Made by a program: the position numbers and the translations under genes. Shown here piece after piece: positions 26,715-34,203 of a stretch of 64,000 nucleotides of DNA. Position 1 is the stretch's first letter, and every line of letters begins with the position of its first letter. The DNA lies in assembly GCA_963734055.1 (NCBI GenBank), contig CAVTFQ010000007.1, positions 496,001 to 560,000 on the forward strand, given 5' to 3'. The notes below the pieces were generated by a model that ran no database searches, had not been told where the DNA came from, and saw only the letters and a program-made list of their open reading frames with translations. This DNA is from CAIWHR01 sp963734055 (GTDB lineage Bacteria > Pseudomonadota > Gammaproteobacteria > Burkholderiales > Casimicrobiaceae).

Positions 26715-28235
26715 ATGGCATTTCCGCGCACCCAAAATTTCTTGCCCCTGGTCGCCCTCGGCGTACTGACCGTAGCCGTTGGCGGATCGGCGTTTGCACA
26801 GGTGACACCGCAAACCCTGAAGTCGATCTCGATTCCCAACAAGATCACGACACCGATCGGCCAGCTCGATTTTTTCGACGGCGTGCCGGCCAAAGCCACG
26901 GTCGAGAAGATTTATGACAACCTCGACCGCATGCGTGGAATGGGCGTGTTTCTCGACAATATCGGCGCGGTCTCGATGCACAGCGTGTGCACGGGCTTGG
27001 CCGACGCCGGAGCCAAGGGCGCGAACAGGATTGCGCTGTTTGCGCAGTTGCTGGATTCGCAGACCCTGGTGGTCACCGCCAACACCTCCACCCTGTACGC
27101 CTACACCTGCACCGATCTCGCCCACGACGGCCCGACCGTCATCGAGATCCCGCCCGGCATGCTCGGCTTTCTCGACGACGGCTGGCAACGCTTTGTCGGC
27201 AACATGGGCGTCACCGGGCCGGACAAGGGCCAGGGCGGCAAGTACCTCGTGCTGCCGCCGGGCTACTCCGGAGCGATTCCCGAGGGCTACTTTCTCCTCA
27301 AGCCGTCGACGAACAAGAACTTCCTGTTCCTGCGTGGCTCGATCAAGGACGGCCTGAAGCCTGCTGTCGAGAACATCACGTCGAAGCTGAGGGTCTATCC
27401 GCTGAAGGACGCGGCGAAGCCGGCGCCGACCGAATTCGTCGACATGTCCGGCAAGGCGTTCAACACCGTCTTCCCCAGCGACTATAGTTATTTCGACGAT
27501 CTGAACGCGGTGATCCAGGACGAGCCCATCGAGGCCATCAGCCCCGAGGTGCGCGGTGCGATCGCCGCCATCGGCATCGTCAAGGGCCAGCCGTTCAAGC
27601 CCGATGCGCGCATGAAGAAGCTGCTGACCGAGGCCGCTACTCTCGGCAACGCCGCGTCGCGGGCCATTACCTACCACCCGCGGATTGCCGGCGTGAAGAT
27701 CTATCCGGACGACCCGAAAAGTGTCTGGTCCACGGCCTTCGCCAACAAGAACACCAGTTTCGAAGCGGATGGCGCGATGGGCCTCGACGCCCGCGTCCTC
27801 TACTACTTCAACGCCGGCGGCGTGACCCCTGCCATGGCCGCCACCCGCGCCGGCGAAGGTTCGGATTATGCCTTGGCTGTTCTCGATGCCAACCAGCAGG
27901 CGTTCGACGGCGCAAAGACCTACAAACTGCATCTGCCGCCGAACGTGCCGGTGAACGACTTCTGGGCCGTCACCATGTACGACACGCAGACGCGCTCGCA
28001 GCTTCAGACCGGTCAGAAATTTCCGACGGTCGGCAGCCAGACCGAAGGCATCAAGAAAAACGCCGACGGTTCGTACGACCTGTACTTCGCGCCGCAGGCG
28101 CCGAAGGGCAAGGAAGGCAACTGGCTGCAGACGGTACCCGGCAAGAGCTGGTTCACCATCCTGCGCATGTACGGGCCGTTGCAGCCGTGGATCGACAAGA
28201 CCTGGCGACCAAGCGAGATCACGCCGGTGCGGTGA
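26715..28235 (+). CDS. Exported DUF1254/DUF1214 protein, second copy
   Basis: This tandem paralogue of the preceding gene has 506 residues, a signal peptide (LVALGVLTVAVGGSAFAQ), the opening VTPQTLKSISIPNKITTPIG nearly identical in pattern to its neighbour, and the same C-terminal PVNDFWAVTMYDTQTRSQLQT. The two differ at many positions throughout, so the duplication is not recent, and retention of both suggests distinct ligands. A good ribosome site, AAGGAGTCC, precedes the ATG. It may be co-transcribed with the first copy. Confidence 0.88.
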   Translation: MAFPRTQNFLPLVALGVLTVAVGGSAFAQVTPQTLKSISIPNKITTPIGQLDFFDGVPAKATVEKIYDNLDRMRGMGVFLDNIGAVSMHSVCTGLADAGAKGANRIALFAQLLDSQTLVVTANTSTLYAYTCTDLAHDGPTVIEIPPGMLGFLDDGWQRFVGNMGVTGPDKGQGGKYLVLPPGYSGAIPEGYFLLKPSTNKNFLFLRGSIKDGLKPAVENITSKLRVYPLKDAAKPAPTEFVDMSGKAFNTVFPSDYSYFDDLNAVIQDEPIEAISPEVRGAIAAIGIVKGQPFKPDARMKKLLTEAATLGNAASRAITYHPRIAGVKIYPDDPKSVWSTAFANKNTSFEADGAMGLDARVLYYFNAGGVTPAMAATRAGEGSDYALAVLDANQQAFDGAKTYKLHLPPNVPVNDFWAVTMYDTQTRSQLQTGQKFPTVGSQTEGIKKNADGSYDLYFAPQAPKGKEGNWLQTVPGKSWFTILRMYGPLQPWIDKTWRPSEITPVR

Positions 28236-28569
28236 CGCGTTCCTGGCGCGGCGTCCGCAAAGCGCATTGGGCCCGAACGGGTTCGCCGGGCCGCACGTCA
28301 GCTACGTGGTGCGGGACGATGGGGGGATAGCGCAGATCATCGGCACTGCGAAGACACCGTTCAATCCCAGTGCCGTGGTAGGTAGCTCTGGCGCCGTTAG
28401 CCCCCACTTGAACGGCAGCTTTGCGGCAACCAGTTCCGGGCAGTGAACTTCCGCTTCGGGTCGTTAGCGCCAGTTCGCCCAACGGCGGCGACCGGCTCCT
28501 TCCCGTATCAAGCGGTCGGCCAGTAGACCTTGTATGTCGAGGCTGCCCACGTAAGGAATAAGCAGGCGG

Positions 28570-28760
28570 ATGTGCCACGCAGTGGCGTCGACCGAGCGCT
28601 TGTTCTTCGAGTCCGTCGACGCCGCCGCGATCCGGCGCCGCGTAAGTGAGATCGTGTTCCACTCGAGCCTGGTCGCCGAAATGCAGGCGATCACGGCTAT
28701 GCGCAACGTCGCCACGCAGGGCGAGGCCGCGACCAGCGTTCTCGACTTGCGCATGCACCG
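28570..28760 (+). pseudogene. Possible decayed remnant of a patatin-like phospholipase
   Basis: Within the otherwise empty stretch 28236-28922, one short frame reads FFESVDAAAIRRRVSEIVF and HSSLVAEMQAITAMR. This resembles the C-terminal helix region of patatin-like lipases (an EI.FNSSL..E.RAI pattern). It has no start region, no catalytic dyad and no matching sequence on either side. I rate it only as a possible fragment; the rest of the stretch holds nothing I recognise. Confidence 0.3.
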
Positions 28761-28922
28761 AATCGGCCCGCCCCGTGCAGCCGGAGTTCAAAAATCCAAT
28801 CGCAAATTCAGATCATCGCGATCGGAATGCCTAATCGCACCAGGACCACCTATCCACGTCGCCTCGACCTGTGGGGAGCGAATTCGTAGCGCGACGCAAT
28901 CGGTCCCCGCCATGTGGTCTTA

Positions 28923-29354
28923 TTAACGCGAGGCTTTCCACGGATTCTTCAAGGGAACTCCCGCTCTCTCGTAGTCTGCGGTATCCCGCGAGACGATCGT
29001 GAGTCCGTGATGAGCGGCGGTGGCGGCGATGATGAGATCAGGCTGGGAATACGTATGTCCGCTCTTGCGGCCTTCCTCAACCAGTAAGCGCCACTTGAAC
29101 ATGATGTCTTCGGTGACAGGCAGCACGCGCTGCTCAAACATTGGCCGCACCTTATGGGTGAGCCAATCCGTCAGCGCAGCCCGACGATTGACATCGGCGA
29201 CGAGCTCGATGCCGAACCGTATCTCCGCTAGCGTTACTGTGCTAACGAATAACTGCTCGAGCGGTCGGGATACTACAAATTCCACCACCAGAGGTTCCGG
29301 GCGCGTTCGCCGCAATTCCGAGATGACATTCGTATCCAGCAGCCAGCCTGTCAC
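28923..29354 (-). CDS. vapC: VapC/FitB-type PIN-domain toxin
   Basis: The 143-residue PIN nuclease has the four acidic residues expected of an RNase toxin: Asp7 in LLDTNVISEL, Glu44 in TLAEIRFGIE, Asp106 in QPDLIIAATA and Asp124 in VSRDTADY. The spacing matches the FitB subgroup. It overlaps the antitoxin gene by 4 nt (ATGA), the standard antitoxin-first arrangement. It would be a type II toxin that cleaves RNA when its partner is degraded, and it may help keep the island in the chromosome. Confidence 0.92.
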   Translation of the reverse strand: MTGWLLDTNVISELRRTRPEPLVVEFVVSRPLEQLFVSTVTLAEIRFGIELVADVNRRAALTDWLTHKVRPMFEQRVLPVTEDIMFKWRLLVEEGRKSGHTYSQPDLIIAATAAHHGLTIVSRDTADYERAGVPLKNPWKASR

Positions 29355-29641
29355 AGCGATACGTCCCGCACGGGCATTGGCGCTCCGCGAACCTCGATTT
29401 CGATGTCGCGATGGGGTGAGGCTTGAATGGCGTCGACGAGAGCTTGGCCGGTGCGATCACCCTTTAAGCGCCGGAAGTCTTCCGCTGCAATGACGACGAC
29501 TTCGTCGCGACCGTGGATCGTCACGTGTTGCGGCCCTTCGCTACGCACGCGGCGCACCAATTCGCTGAATCGCGCCTTAGCGTCCTGCAAAAGCCAGTAA
29601 CCTGGCAGTGTCGTGGCACGTGCCTTCGAGATTTTTTCCAC
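29351..29641 (-). CDS. Phd/YefM-family antitoxin
   Basis: This 96-residue partner of the PIN toxin has the Phd/YefM fold: WLLQDAKARFSELVRRV as the DNA-binding N-terminal part, then VTIHGRDEVVVIAAEDFRRL. The remaining C-terminal tail should wrap the toxin. A perfect palindrome overlapping the promoter, starting 18 nt upstream, is the likely autoregulatory operator. It is co-transcribed with vapC. Confidence 0.9.
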   Translation of the reverse strand: MEKISKARATTLPGYWLLQDAKARFSELVRRVRSEGPQHVTIHGRDEVVVIAAEDFRRLKGDRTGQALVDAIQASPHRDIEIEVRGAPMPVRDVSL

Positions 29642-29659
29642 AGGTGCCTCTCAAATTAA

Positions 29660-29704
29660 TCTAGTCATTCTGACTAGAATAGCACGAGGCGAGGCAGTGC
29701 TCAA
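29660..29704 (-). promoter_or_regulatory. Promoter and palindromic operator of the toxin-antitoxin module
   Basis: On the minus strand TTGAGC (29704-29699), a 17-nt spacer and TATTCT (29681-29676) form a promoter. TCTAGTCA-TTC-TGACTAGA (29660-29678), a perfect 8-bp inverted repeat with a 3-nt spacer, overlaps the -10 box, as expected for repression by the antitoxin-toxin complex. Confidence 0.75.
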
Positions 29705-29736
29705 GAGCAGGCAAACTAACCTATGTCGGTTAACGC

Positions 29737-29777
29737 TGCGCGACTTGCAAAAGTTGCCTGCGCGACTTCTGCGCGAC
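29737..29777 (+). repeat. Three TGCGCGAC repeats at the right end of island 1
   Basis: Copies at 29737, 29759 and 29770 mirror the triplet at 21491-21532 in order and spacing. They lie about 100 nt inside att copy B. Confidence 0.5.
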
Positions 29778-29871
29778 TTTTCGCGAGAACGATACGGAAT
29801 AATAGGGGCGAAAACTCGCGCGCCGGGCATTCGCCATTAATAAAATCAATAACTTAGAAAGATAAAATCGC

Positions 29872-29918
29872 GCTACGAACCAGGGGGTCGTGGGTTCAAA
29901 TCCTGCCGGGCGCGCCAA
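29872..29918 (+). repeat. att site copy B (junction between islands 1 and 2)
   Basis: This is an exact 47-bp copy of the tRNA-Arg 3' end from the anticodon loop on. It lacks the 5' half of a tRNA, so it is an attachment duplicate and not a gene. Confidence 0.9.
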
Positions 29919-29924
29919 ATTCCG

Positions 29925-29977
29925 TTCTGAAAATCAAGCGCTTGCCGCGACCGCGGCCGGCGCTTTCTTTTTCAGAA
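29925..29977 (-). terminator. Hairpin at the 3' end of the island 2 integrase
   Basis: TTCTGAAAA (29925-29933) and TTTTCAGAA (29969-29977) pair perfectly, with inner arms AGCGC/GCGCT. A- and T-rich flanks make it usable in either direction. It overlaps the last codons of the integrase. Confidence 0.55.
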
Positions 29978-30366
29978 TCACGAGTGTGGGCATTTTGCGG
30001 ACATTGCCCTCACACACGCGATTCGCCGCCTCGATCAGGCTGTCCGACTCCGCCGCCGAGTAGTGCGTCGTGATGCGGCCCGAACGGTGACCGAGCAGGT
30101 CCTGCCGGTCCTCGTACGACACGCCCGCCGCCCGCAGCCGCCGGCCGAAGGTGTGCTTCAGATCGTGGACCCGAATCTGCGCTAGTCCGGCGCACCGTCG
30201 CGCCTTCTGCCAGTCGTTGTTGTTCATGGTCTCGATCGGCCGGCCCCGGTAGACGAACACAAACTCCGGATGCTGGCCCCGCACACTCTCGATCACCGAC
30301 CGCGCCACCCGATTCAACACCACCAGCCGCTCGTCCCCGTTCTTCACCTTCGAACCGGGGATCAAG
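29934..30366 (-). pseudogene. Island 2 integrase, C-terminal part, cut by IS66
   Basis: About 143 codons remain of a tyrosine integrase: PGSKVKNGDERLVVLN, then PIETMNNNDWQKAR, RVHDLKHTFGRRLRAAGVS and LLGHRSGRITTHYSAAE. It is related to the island 1 remnant and carries the same HDLKHT (Lys for Arg). At 30366 the gene is interrupted by an IS66-family element; the reading frame resumes at 33545 as ALDVPELDTSVFLI. It is therefore inactive. Confidence 0.9.
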
Positions 30367-30411
30367 GTAAGCGTCCGGCGACGGCATATTGCAGGACGGT
30401 GCTGATGCAGG

Positions 30412-30744
30412 TTAGCCGTTCGTCGCAGAGAATCGCTTCCACGCTCGCAGCCAGAGTTGCTCGACCGTCGTAAGCTCGGGGAACTCGACGGAGTCGATGG
30501 TAACGCGGGCTTTGCGCTTGCCCTGCTGGCATACGGCGACCACGTCGTGGTTGCGCAGGTCGAAGCCGACGAGCGCCACTTCGTTGCCCATCAACTGGAC
30601 CTGCTTGAACCGCCCGAACATCTCCTCGATGCAGGTCAGCCAGGCCACCGCCTGCTCCTCTTCACCATAGGCATCGGTAAGGGCAAGATCGATGCACGCC
30701 TTGACGGACTTGCATTGCCGCATTTCGTCGAGCAGGCTGTCCAT
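30412..30744 (-). CDS. IS66 passenger/accessory gene, 110 residues
   Basis: The predicted 110-residue protein starts MDSLLDEMRQCKSVKACIDLA and ends LRAWKRFSATNG. It has an acidic middle (YGEEEQAVAWLTCIEEMF) and a beta-rich second half (VALVGFDLRNHDVVAVC). No enzymatic motif is seen. It is the last gene before the terminal repeat, in the same direction as the transposase genes. It is probably an accessory protein specific to a subset of IS66 elements. Confidence 0.6.
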   Translation of the reverse strand: MDSLLDEMRQCKSVKACIDLALTDAYGEEEQAVAWLTCIEEMFGRFKQVQLMGNEVALVGFDLRNHDVVAVCQQGKRKARVTIDSVEFPELTTVEQLWLRAWKRFSATNG

Positions 30745-30761
30745 GGATCTGAGGCAGCCCG

Positions 30762-31070
30762 CTACGCGCGTGACTTGCCGGAAGGGTTGGAAGGTGGTGG
30801 TGTGTTGACTTCGTCGATGAAGATGCTGTTCTCGTAGGCGTCGCCGATCGCCGCATCGAGGCGCTGCAGAAGGTCCATGAGCGACTCGCCGGGGCGCCGC
30901 TGGAGCATCGCCAAGCATTGGTCCTCGTCGGCAGCGGTGGCGACGCAGCGGATAGGACCGACCGCGCCGATGGTGATGTCGCCGTTACCGTCGATCAGGA
31001 ACTCGATGTTGGCGAGGGCGCCGGACGGCGCCTTGGGTGCGAGTATCGACTTACGCCGCGAGTTGCTCAT
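30762..31070 (-). CDS. IS66 passenger/accessory gene, 102 residues
   Basis: This frame starts MSNSRRKSILAPKAPSG and overlaps the end of tnpC by 20 nt. The middle, IEFLIDGNGDITIGAVG, has the look of a small beta sheet, followed by a helix rich in Leu and Arg (LMDLLQRLDAAIGDAYEN). No known family is recognised. The overlap with tnpC and its position inside the terminal repeats argue that it belongs to the element. Confidence 0.6.
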   Translation of the reverse strand: MSNSRRKSILAPKAPSGALANIEFLIDGNGDITIGAVGPIRCVATAADEDQCLAMLQRRPGESLMDLLQRLDAAIGDAYENSIFIDEVNTPPPSNPSGKSRA

Positions 31071-32634
31071 GCTCGACGCGTTGGGGCGCGAAGTTCCACG
31101 GCAGCAACTGGGCGAGCCGATTGCTCGGCTGCTCGGCGATCCGCTCCAGCACGAAGCGCAGGTACGCCTCCGGGTCGAGGCCGTTGAGCTTCGCCGTTTC
31201 CAGCAACGTGTACAGCACCGCCGCGCGTTCGCCACCCGAGTCGGCGCCGGCGAACAGGAAGTTCTTGCGCGACAGCACCGGCCCGCGCAAGGCGCGTTCT
31301 GCGGCATTGTTGTCGATCTCCACGGCGCCGTCGTCGCGATACCGCGTGAGGGCGGCCCAGCGTTTGAGCGCGTAGTTGATCGCGCCGGCGAGTTCGGACT
31401 TGGCCGACAGCTTGGCCCGGGTTTCCAGCATCCACTGCTGCAACGCGTCCAACAGCGGCCCGGCGCGCGCCTGGCGCACCCGCCAGCGCTCGTCGGGCGA
31501 TTTGCCCCGGATCTCCTCCTCGATCGCGTACAACCCCTGGATTCGCGTCAGCGCTTGCTCGGCCAGCGGTGAGCGAGTGTCGGCATGCAGGTCGTAGAAC
31601 TTGCGCCGGGCATGCGCCCAGCACGCCGCTTCGCGGACGCGGCCATCGACATAGAGGCCGTCGAAGCCGCTGAAGCCGTCCGCCTGCAGCGTGCCCTGGA
31701 AGTCCTTCAAGTGGGCCCGCGGGTGCGCGCCCTCGCGTGTCGCCGTGTAGCGATAGAACGCCGCCGGGGCTTCGATGCTCCCGCCGGGTCGATCATCGCG
31801 CACGTACACCCACAGCCGACCGGTCTTGGTCTTGCCCCGGCCCGGATCGAGCACCGGCACCGGCGTGTCGTCGGCGTGGATCTTCGCGGCGGCGGTGACG
31901 TAGCGACCGATCAACTCGGCCAGCGGCGTGACCAGGCGGGAGATGCCGCCGATCCAATCGGCGAGCGTCGAGCGCTCCAGGTCGATGCCTTGCCGCGCGT
32001 AGATCTCGGATTGCCGGTACAGCGGCAGGTGATCGAGGTACTTGGAGACGGCAACGTGCGCCAGCAGACCGGGGCCGGCGAGCCCTTTGTCGATGGGCCG
32101 CGACGGCGCCGCCGCCTGCACGATGGTCGAACACTTGCCGCAGGCAAACTTCGGCCGGACGTGGCGGATGACCTTGAAGTGCTCGGGAATGAACTCGAGT
32201 TGTTCCGCGACATCCTCGCCGATCTGCTTCAGCGCGCCGCCGCAGTCAGGACAGGTGCACGCCGCCGCGTGGACCAGGGTCTCCCGCGGCAAGGTCGCCG
32301 GCAGCGGCCGCCGCACCGGCGGTGTGCGCGGCGCCGATGCGACGGACGGGGCCGCGGGCGCCGGGCTCGCCGCCAAGCTGGTTTCCAGCTCCTCGACGAT
32401 CAGCTCCAATTGCACGACGCGGGCATCGTGCTGCTCGGAGCGCCGGCCGAACTGGATGCGCCGCAGGCGCGCGATCTGCAGCTTGAGCTTCTCGATCAGC
32501 AGCCGCGCGGCCAGCACTTCGGCCCGCTGCGCTTCCAATTCCGCCAGCCGCTGCACGACCTCGGCATCGCGCTCGACCAGCAGCCGCTTCAGCGTCGCAA
32601 CGTCATCGGGAAGTTGATCGATTGCCAGCGCCAT
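31051..32634 (-). CDS. tnpC: IS66 transposase TnpC
   Basis: The 527-residue transposase has an N-terminal coiled-coil (LKRLLVERDAEVVQRLAELE), a zinc-finger-like CTCPDCGG, and the DDE catalytic core (KIHADDTPVPVLDPGRGKT near residue 280, QADGFSGFDGLY, and AVEIDNNAAERALRG near residue 460). The start at ATG 32634 follows the family's N-terminus. It is full length. Confidence 0.93.
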   Translation of the reverse strand: MALAIDQLPDDVATLKRLLVERDAEVVQRLAELEAQRAEVLAARLLIEKLKLQIARLRRIQFGRRSEQHDARVVQLELIVEELETSLAASPAPAAPSVASAPRTPPVRRPLPATLPRETLVHAAACTCPDCGGALKQIGEDVAEQLEFIPEHFKVIRHVRPKFACGKCSTIVQAAAPSRPIDKGLAGPGLLAHVAVSKYLDHLPLYRQSEIYARQGIDLERSTLADWIGGISRLVTPLAELIGRYVTAAAKIHADDTPVPVLDPGRGKTKTGRLWVYVRDDRPGGSIEAPAAFYRYTATREGAHPRAHLKDFQGTLQADGFSGFDGLYVDGRVREAACWAHARRKFYDLHADTRSPLAEQALTRIQGLYAIEEEIRGKSPDERWRVRQARAGPLLDALQQWMLETRAKLSAKSELAGAINYALKRWAALTRYRDDGAVEIDNNAAERALRGPVLSRKNFLFAGADSGGERAAVLYTLLETAKLNGLDPEAYLRFVLERIAEQPSNRLAQLLPWNFAPQRVEHEQLAA

Positions 32635-32712
32635 GGCCGCGAATGTACCGCAGGTCGCGGGCGCGATGCACGCGCGCAATGCATCACGCGGCACATCGCG
32701 GCGGCACTGTTG

Positions 32713-33060
32713 TTAGGCTGCTACGCTCGGCTGCCAAGTGCGTGTCGGGCGCCGCCAGTCAATGCCTTCGAGCAGCATCGACAACTGCGCGGCAGACAGA
32801 TGCACGATGCCACTCGTCGCCTGCGGCCACACGAATCGCCCACGCTCCAGGCGCTTCGCGTACAGGTTCATCCCGTCGCCGCTCCACCACAGCAGCTTCA
32901 CCAGATCGCCGCGCCGGCCGCGAAACACGAACACGTCACCCGAGAACGGCTGCTCACCCAACGCCGTTTGCACCAACGCGGCCAGACTGTCCATGCCCCG
33001 GCGCATGTCGGTGACCCCGGCGGCAATCCACACTCGGGTGCCGAGCGGCAAGCCGATCAT
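32713..33060 (-). CDS. tnpB: IS66 accessory protein TnpB
   Basis: This is the 115-residue IS66 Orf2 protein, needed for transposition. Its motifs are VWIAAGVTDMRRGMDSLAALV, FSGDVFVFRGRRGD and VKLLWWSGDGMNLYAKRLE. It overlaps tnpA by 4 nt and is followed by tnpC. Confidence 0.93.
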   Translation of the reverse strand: MIGLPLGTRVWIAAGVTDMRRGMDSLAALVQTALGEQPFSGDVFVFRGRRGDLVKLLWWSGDGMNLYAKRLERGRFVWPQATSGIVHLSAAQLSMLLEGIDWRRPTRTWQPSVAA

Positions 33061-33455
33061 CGACCGGTCAGCGCGTTGATGAACGGATTCAGCAGCTCCG
33101 GATTGGGTGGACCGTAGAAGCGCGCCACGCCCCTTGGCATTTCGATCTCCAGTGTGACCGACGGTACGTCGATCTTCACCGGGATCTCAGTTACCGACGA
33201 CTTCCGCACCGTCACCGGCAGCAGCGCCATACCCGAATGCGCCGCCTCGCCAAAGCCGCCGCGCTGGAACTTCACCACCCACTTGCGTACCATGTTGGCA
33301 TTGGCCTGGTGCGCCATGGCGACTCCCGCCAGCGACGCGCCAGGCACCAGGCATTCGCGCACGATCGCCAATTTCTGCGCCACCGTGTGCCGTCGGCGCC
33401 GGGCCTTCTCCGGCGCCTTGGACACGCTCCGCCGCTCTTGCTTGCCCTGATCCAT
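33057..33455 (-). CDS. tnpA: IS66 accessory protein TnpA
   Basis: The 132-residue protein has the TnpA helix-turn-helix region (VAQKLAIVRECLVPGASLAGV, HQANANMVRKWVVKF). The start at ATG 33455 avoids an N-terminal extension that would run into the terminal repeat. It is the first gene of the element. Confidence 0.88.
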   Translation of the reverse strand: MDQGKQERRSVSKAPEKARRRRHTVAQKLAIVRECLVPGASLAGVAMAHQANANMVRKWVVKFQRGGFGEAAHSGMALLPVTVRKSSVTEIPVKIDVPSVTLEIEMPRGVARFYGPPNPELLNPFINALTGR

Positions 33456-33544
33456 TAGCGTCCGCCTACTTGGTAGCGGACGCCATCTTCGCGCGCCGAT
33501 AAGCGTCAGTTCAAGATGCAATCACCGGACGCTTACGGATCAAG

Positions 33545-33603
33545 AAGACCGAAGTATCGAGCTCGGGGACGTCCAGCGCAGAAATGAACGGGCCCTCCGA
33601 TAG
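33545..33603 (-). pseudogene. Island 2 integrase, piece on the other side of IS66
   Basis: Twenty codons read SEGPFISALDVPELDTSVFL and join in frame, across the 8-bp duplication, to PGSKVKNGDER beyond the IS element. A TGA (33604-33606) stands one codon further upstream, so the integrase gene was also damaged outside the insertion or is only partly preserved. Confidence 0.8.
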
Positions 33604-34203
33604 TCAGAGGCCGGCGCGCGCCGCTTGGTTGCTCCGTTCGGAGCCGCATCCGCTATCGCGTGCCACCTTGCCCGGCGGGGCAGGTTTGCGTGGGCGCGCT
33701 CGCCCAACTCTTGATAGGCGCAGCTATCTAGCATCCCCGTTGCGTTGCTCGCGACAGCTTTTCGCGCCCGTCGCGACGGGCGGTCGCCCTCGTGGGCGGA
33801 ACGGTGCGGGTAGCGCCGCGACGGGCCGAGGTTACCTTGGAGTATCCGCATGCCCGCGTGGTCGAGGAGCAACGGTCTGGGGCATGCGGAAGTGCCGCGA
33901 CCGACTAGGGACTTGGGGCGATGGCTGGAACGCAAGCAACTCTTGCGGGTGTGCCGCCAGCCGCGACTCAATTCCCCGCGGCGGAGCAACTGAATATCAG
34001 AAATCCTTGCGGATTGGCGCCAACGATCTTCTTCCGGATCTTGGCTTGCCTAGCGCGCCCGAAGAGATCGGTGGGTCGTCACCACGTGCGAGCCCCACGG
34101 CTCTTGAATGACGGGAACCGCCGATAGGGAGGGTCTTAACTCTCCCGTAAAGGGACGTCCTTGGGAATGTTCGACGGACGTCCACAGTTGACCAGAAACA
34201 CTC
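33604..34203. other. 600-base stretch of decayed DNA, no intact gene
   Basis: This should have held the N-terminal half of the island 2 integrase. All frames here are short and unconvincing. It lies downstream of the STAND/kinase gene (stop at 34204) and may include its 3' untranslated region. Confidence 0.4.

Larger units (their letters stand above)
30367..33536 (-). mobile_element. IS66-family insertion sequence, 3,170 bp
   Basis: The ends are inverted repeats beginning GTAAGCGTCCGG, with further matching positions (GA and GCAT) before they diverge. The element is flanked by a perfect 8-bp target duplication, GGATCAAG, at 30359-30366 and 33537-33544, the size typical of IS66. Inside are tnpA, tnpB and tnpC in the usual order plus two extra short genes after tnpC. 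It is inserted in the integrase gene of island 2. Confidence 0.95.

Noticed and set aside
29872..29918. Second tRNA-Arg gene
   Set aside because: Only the 3' half is present; D arm and 5' acceptor are missing, so it is an att duplicate.
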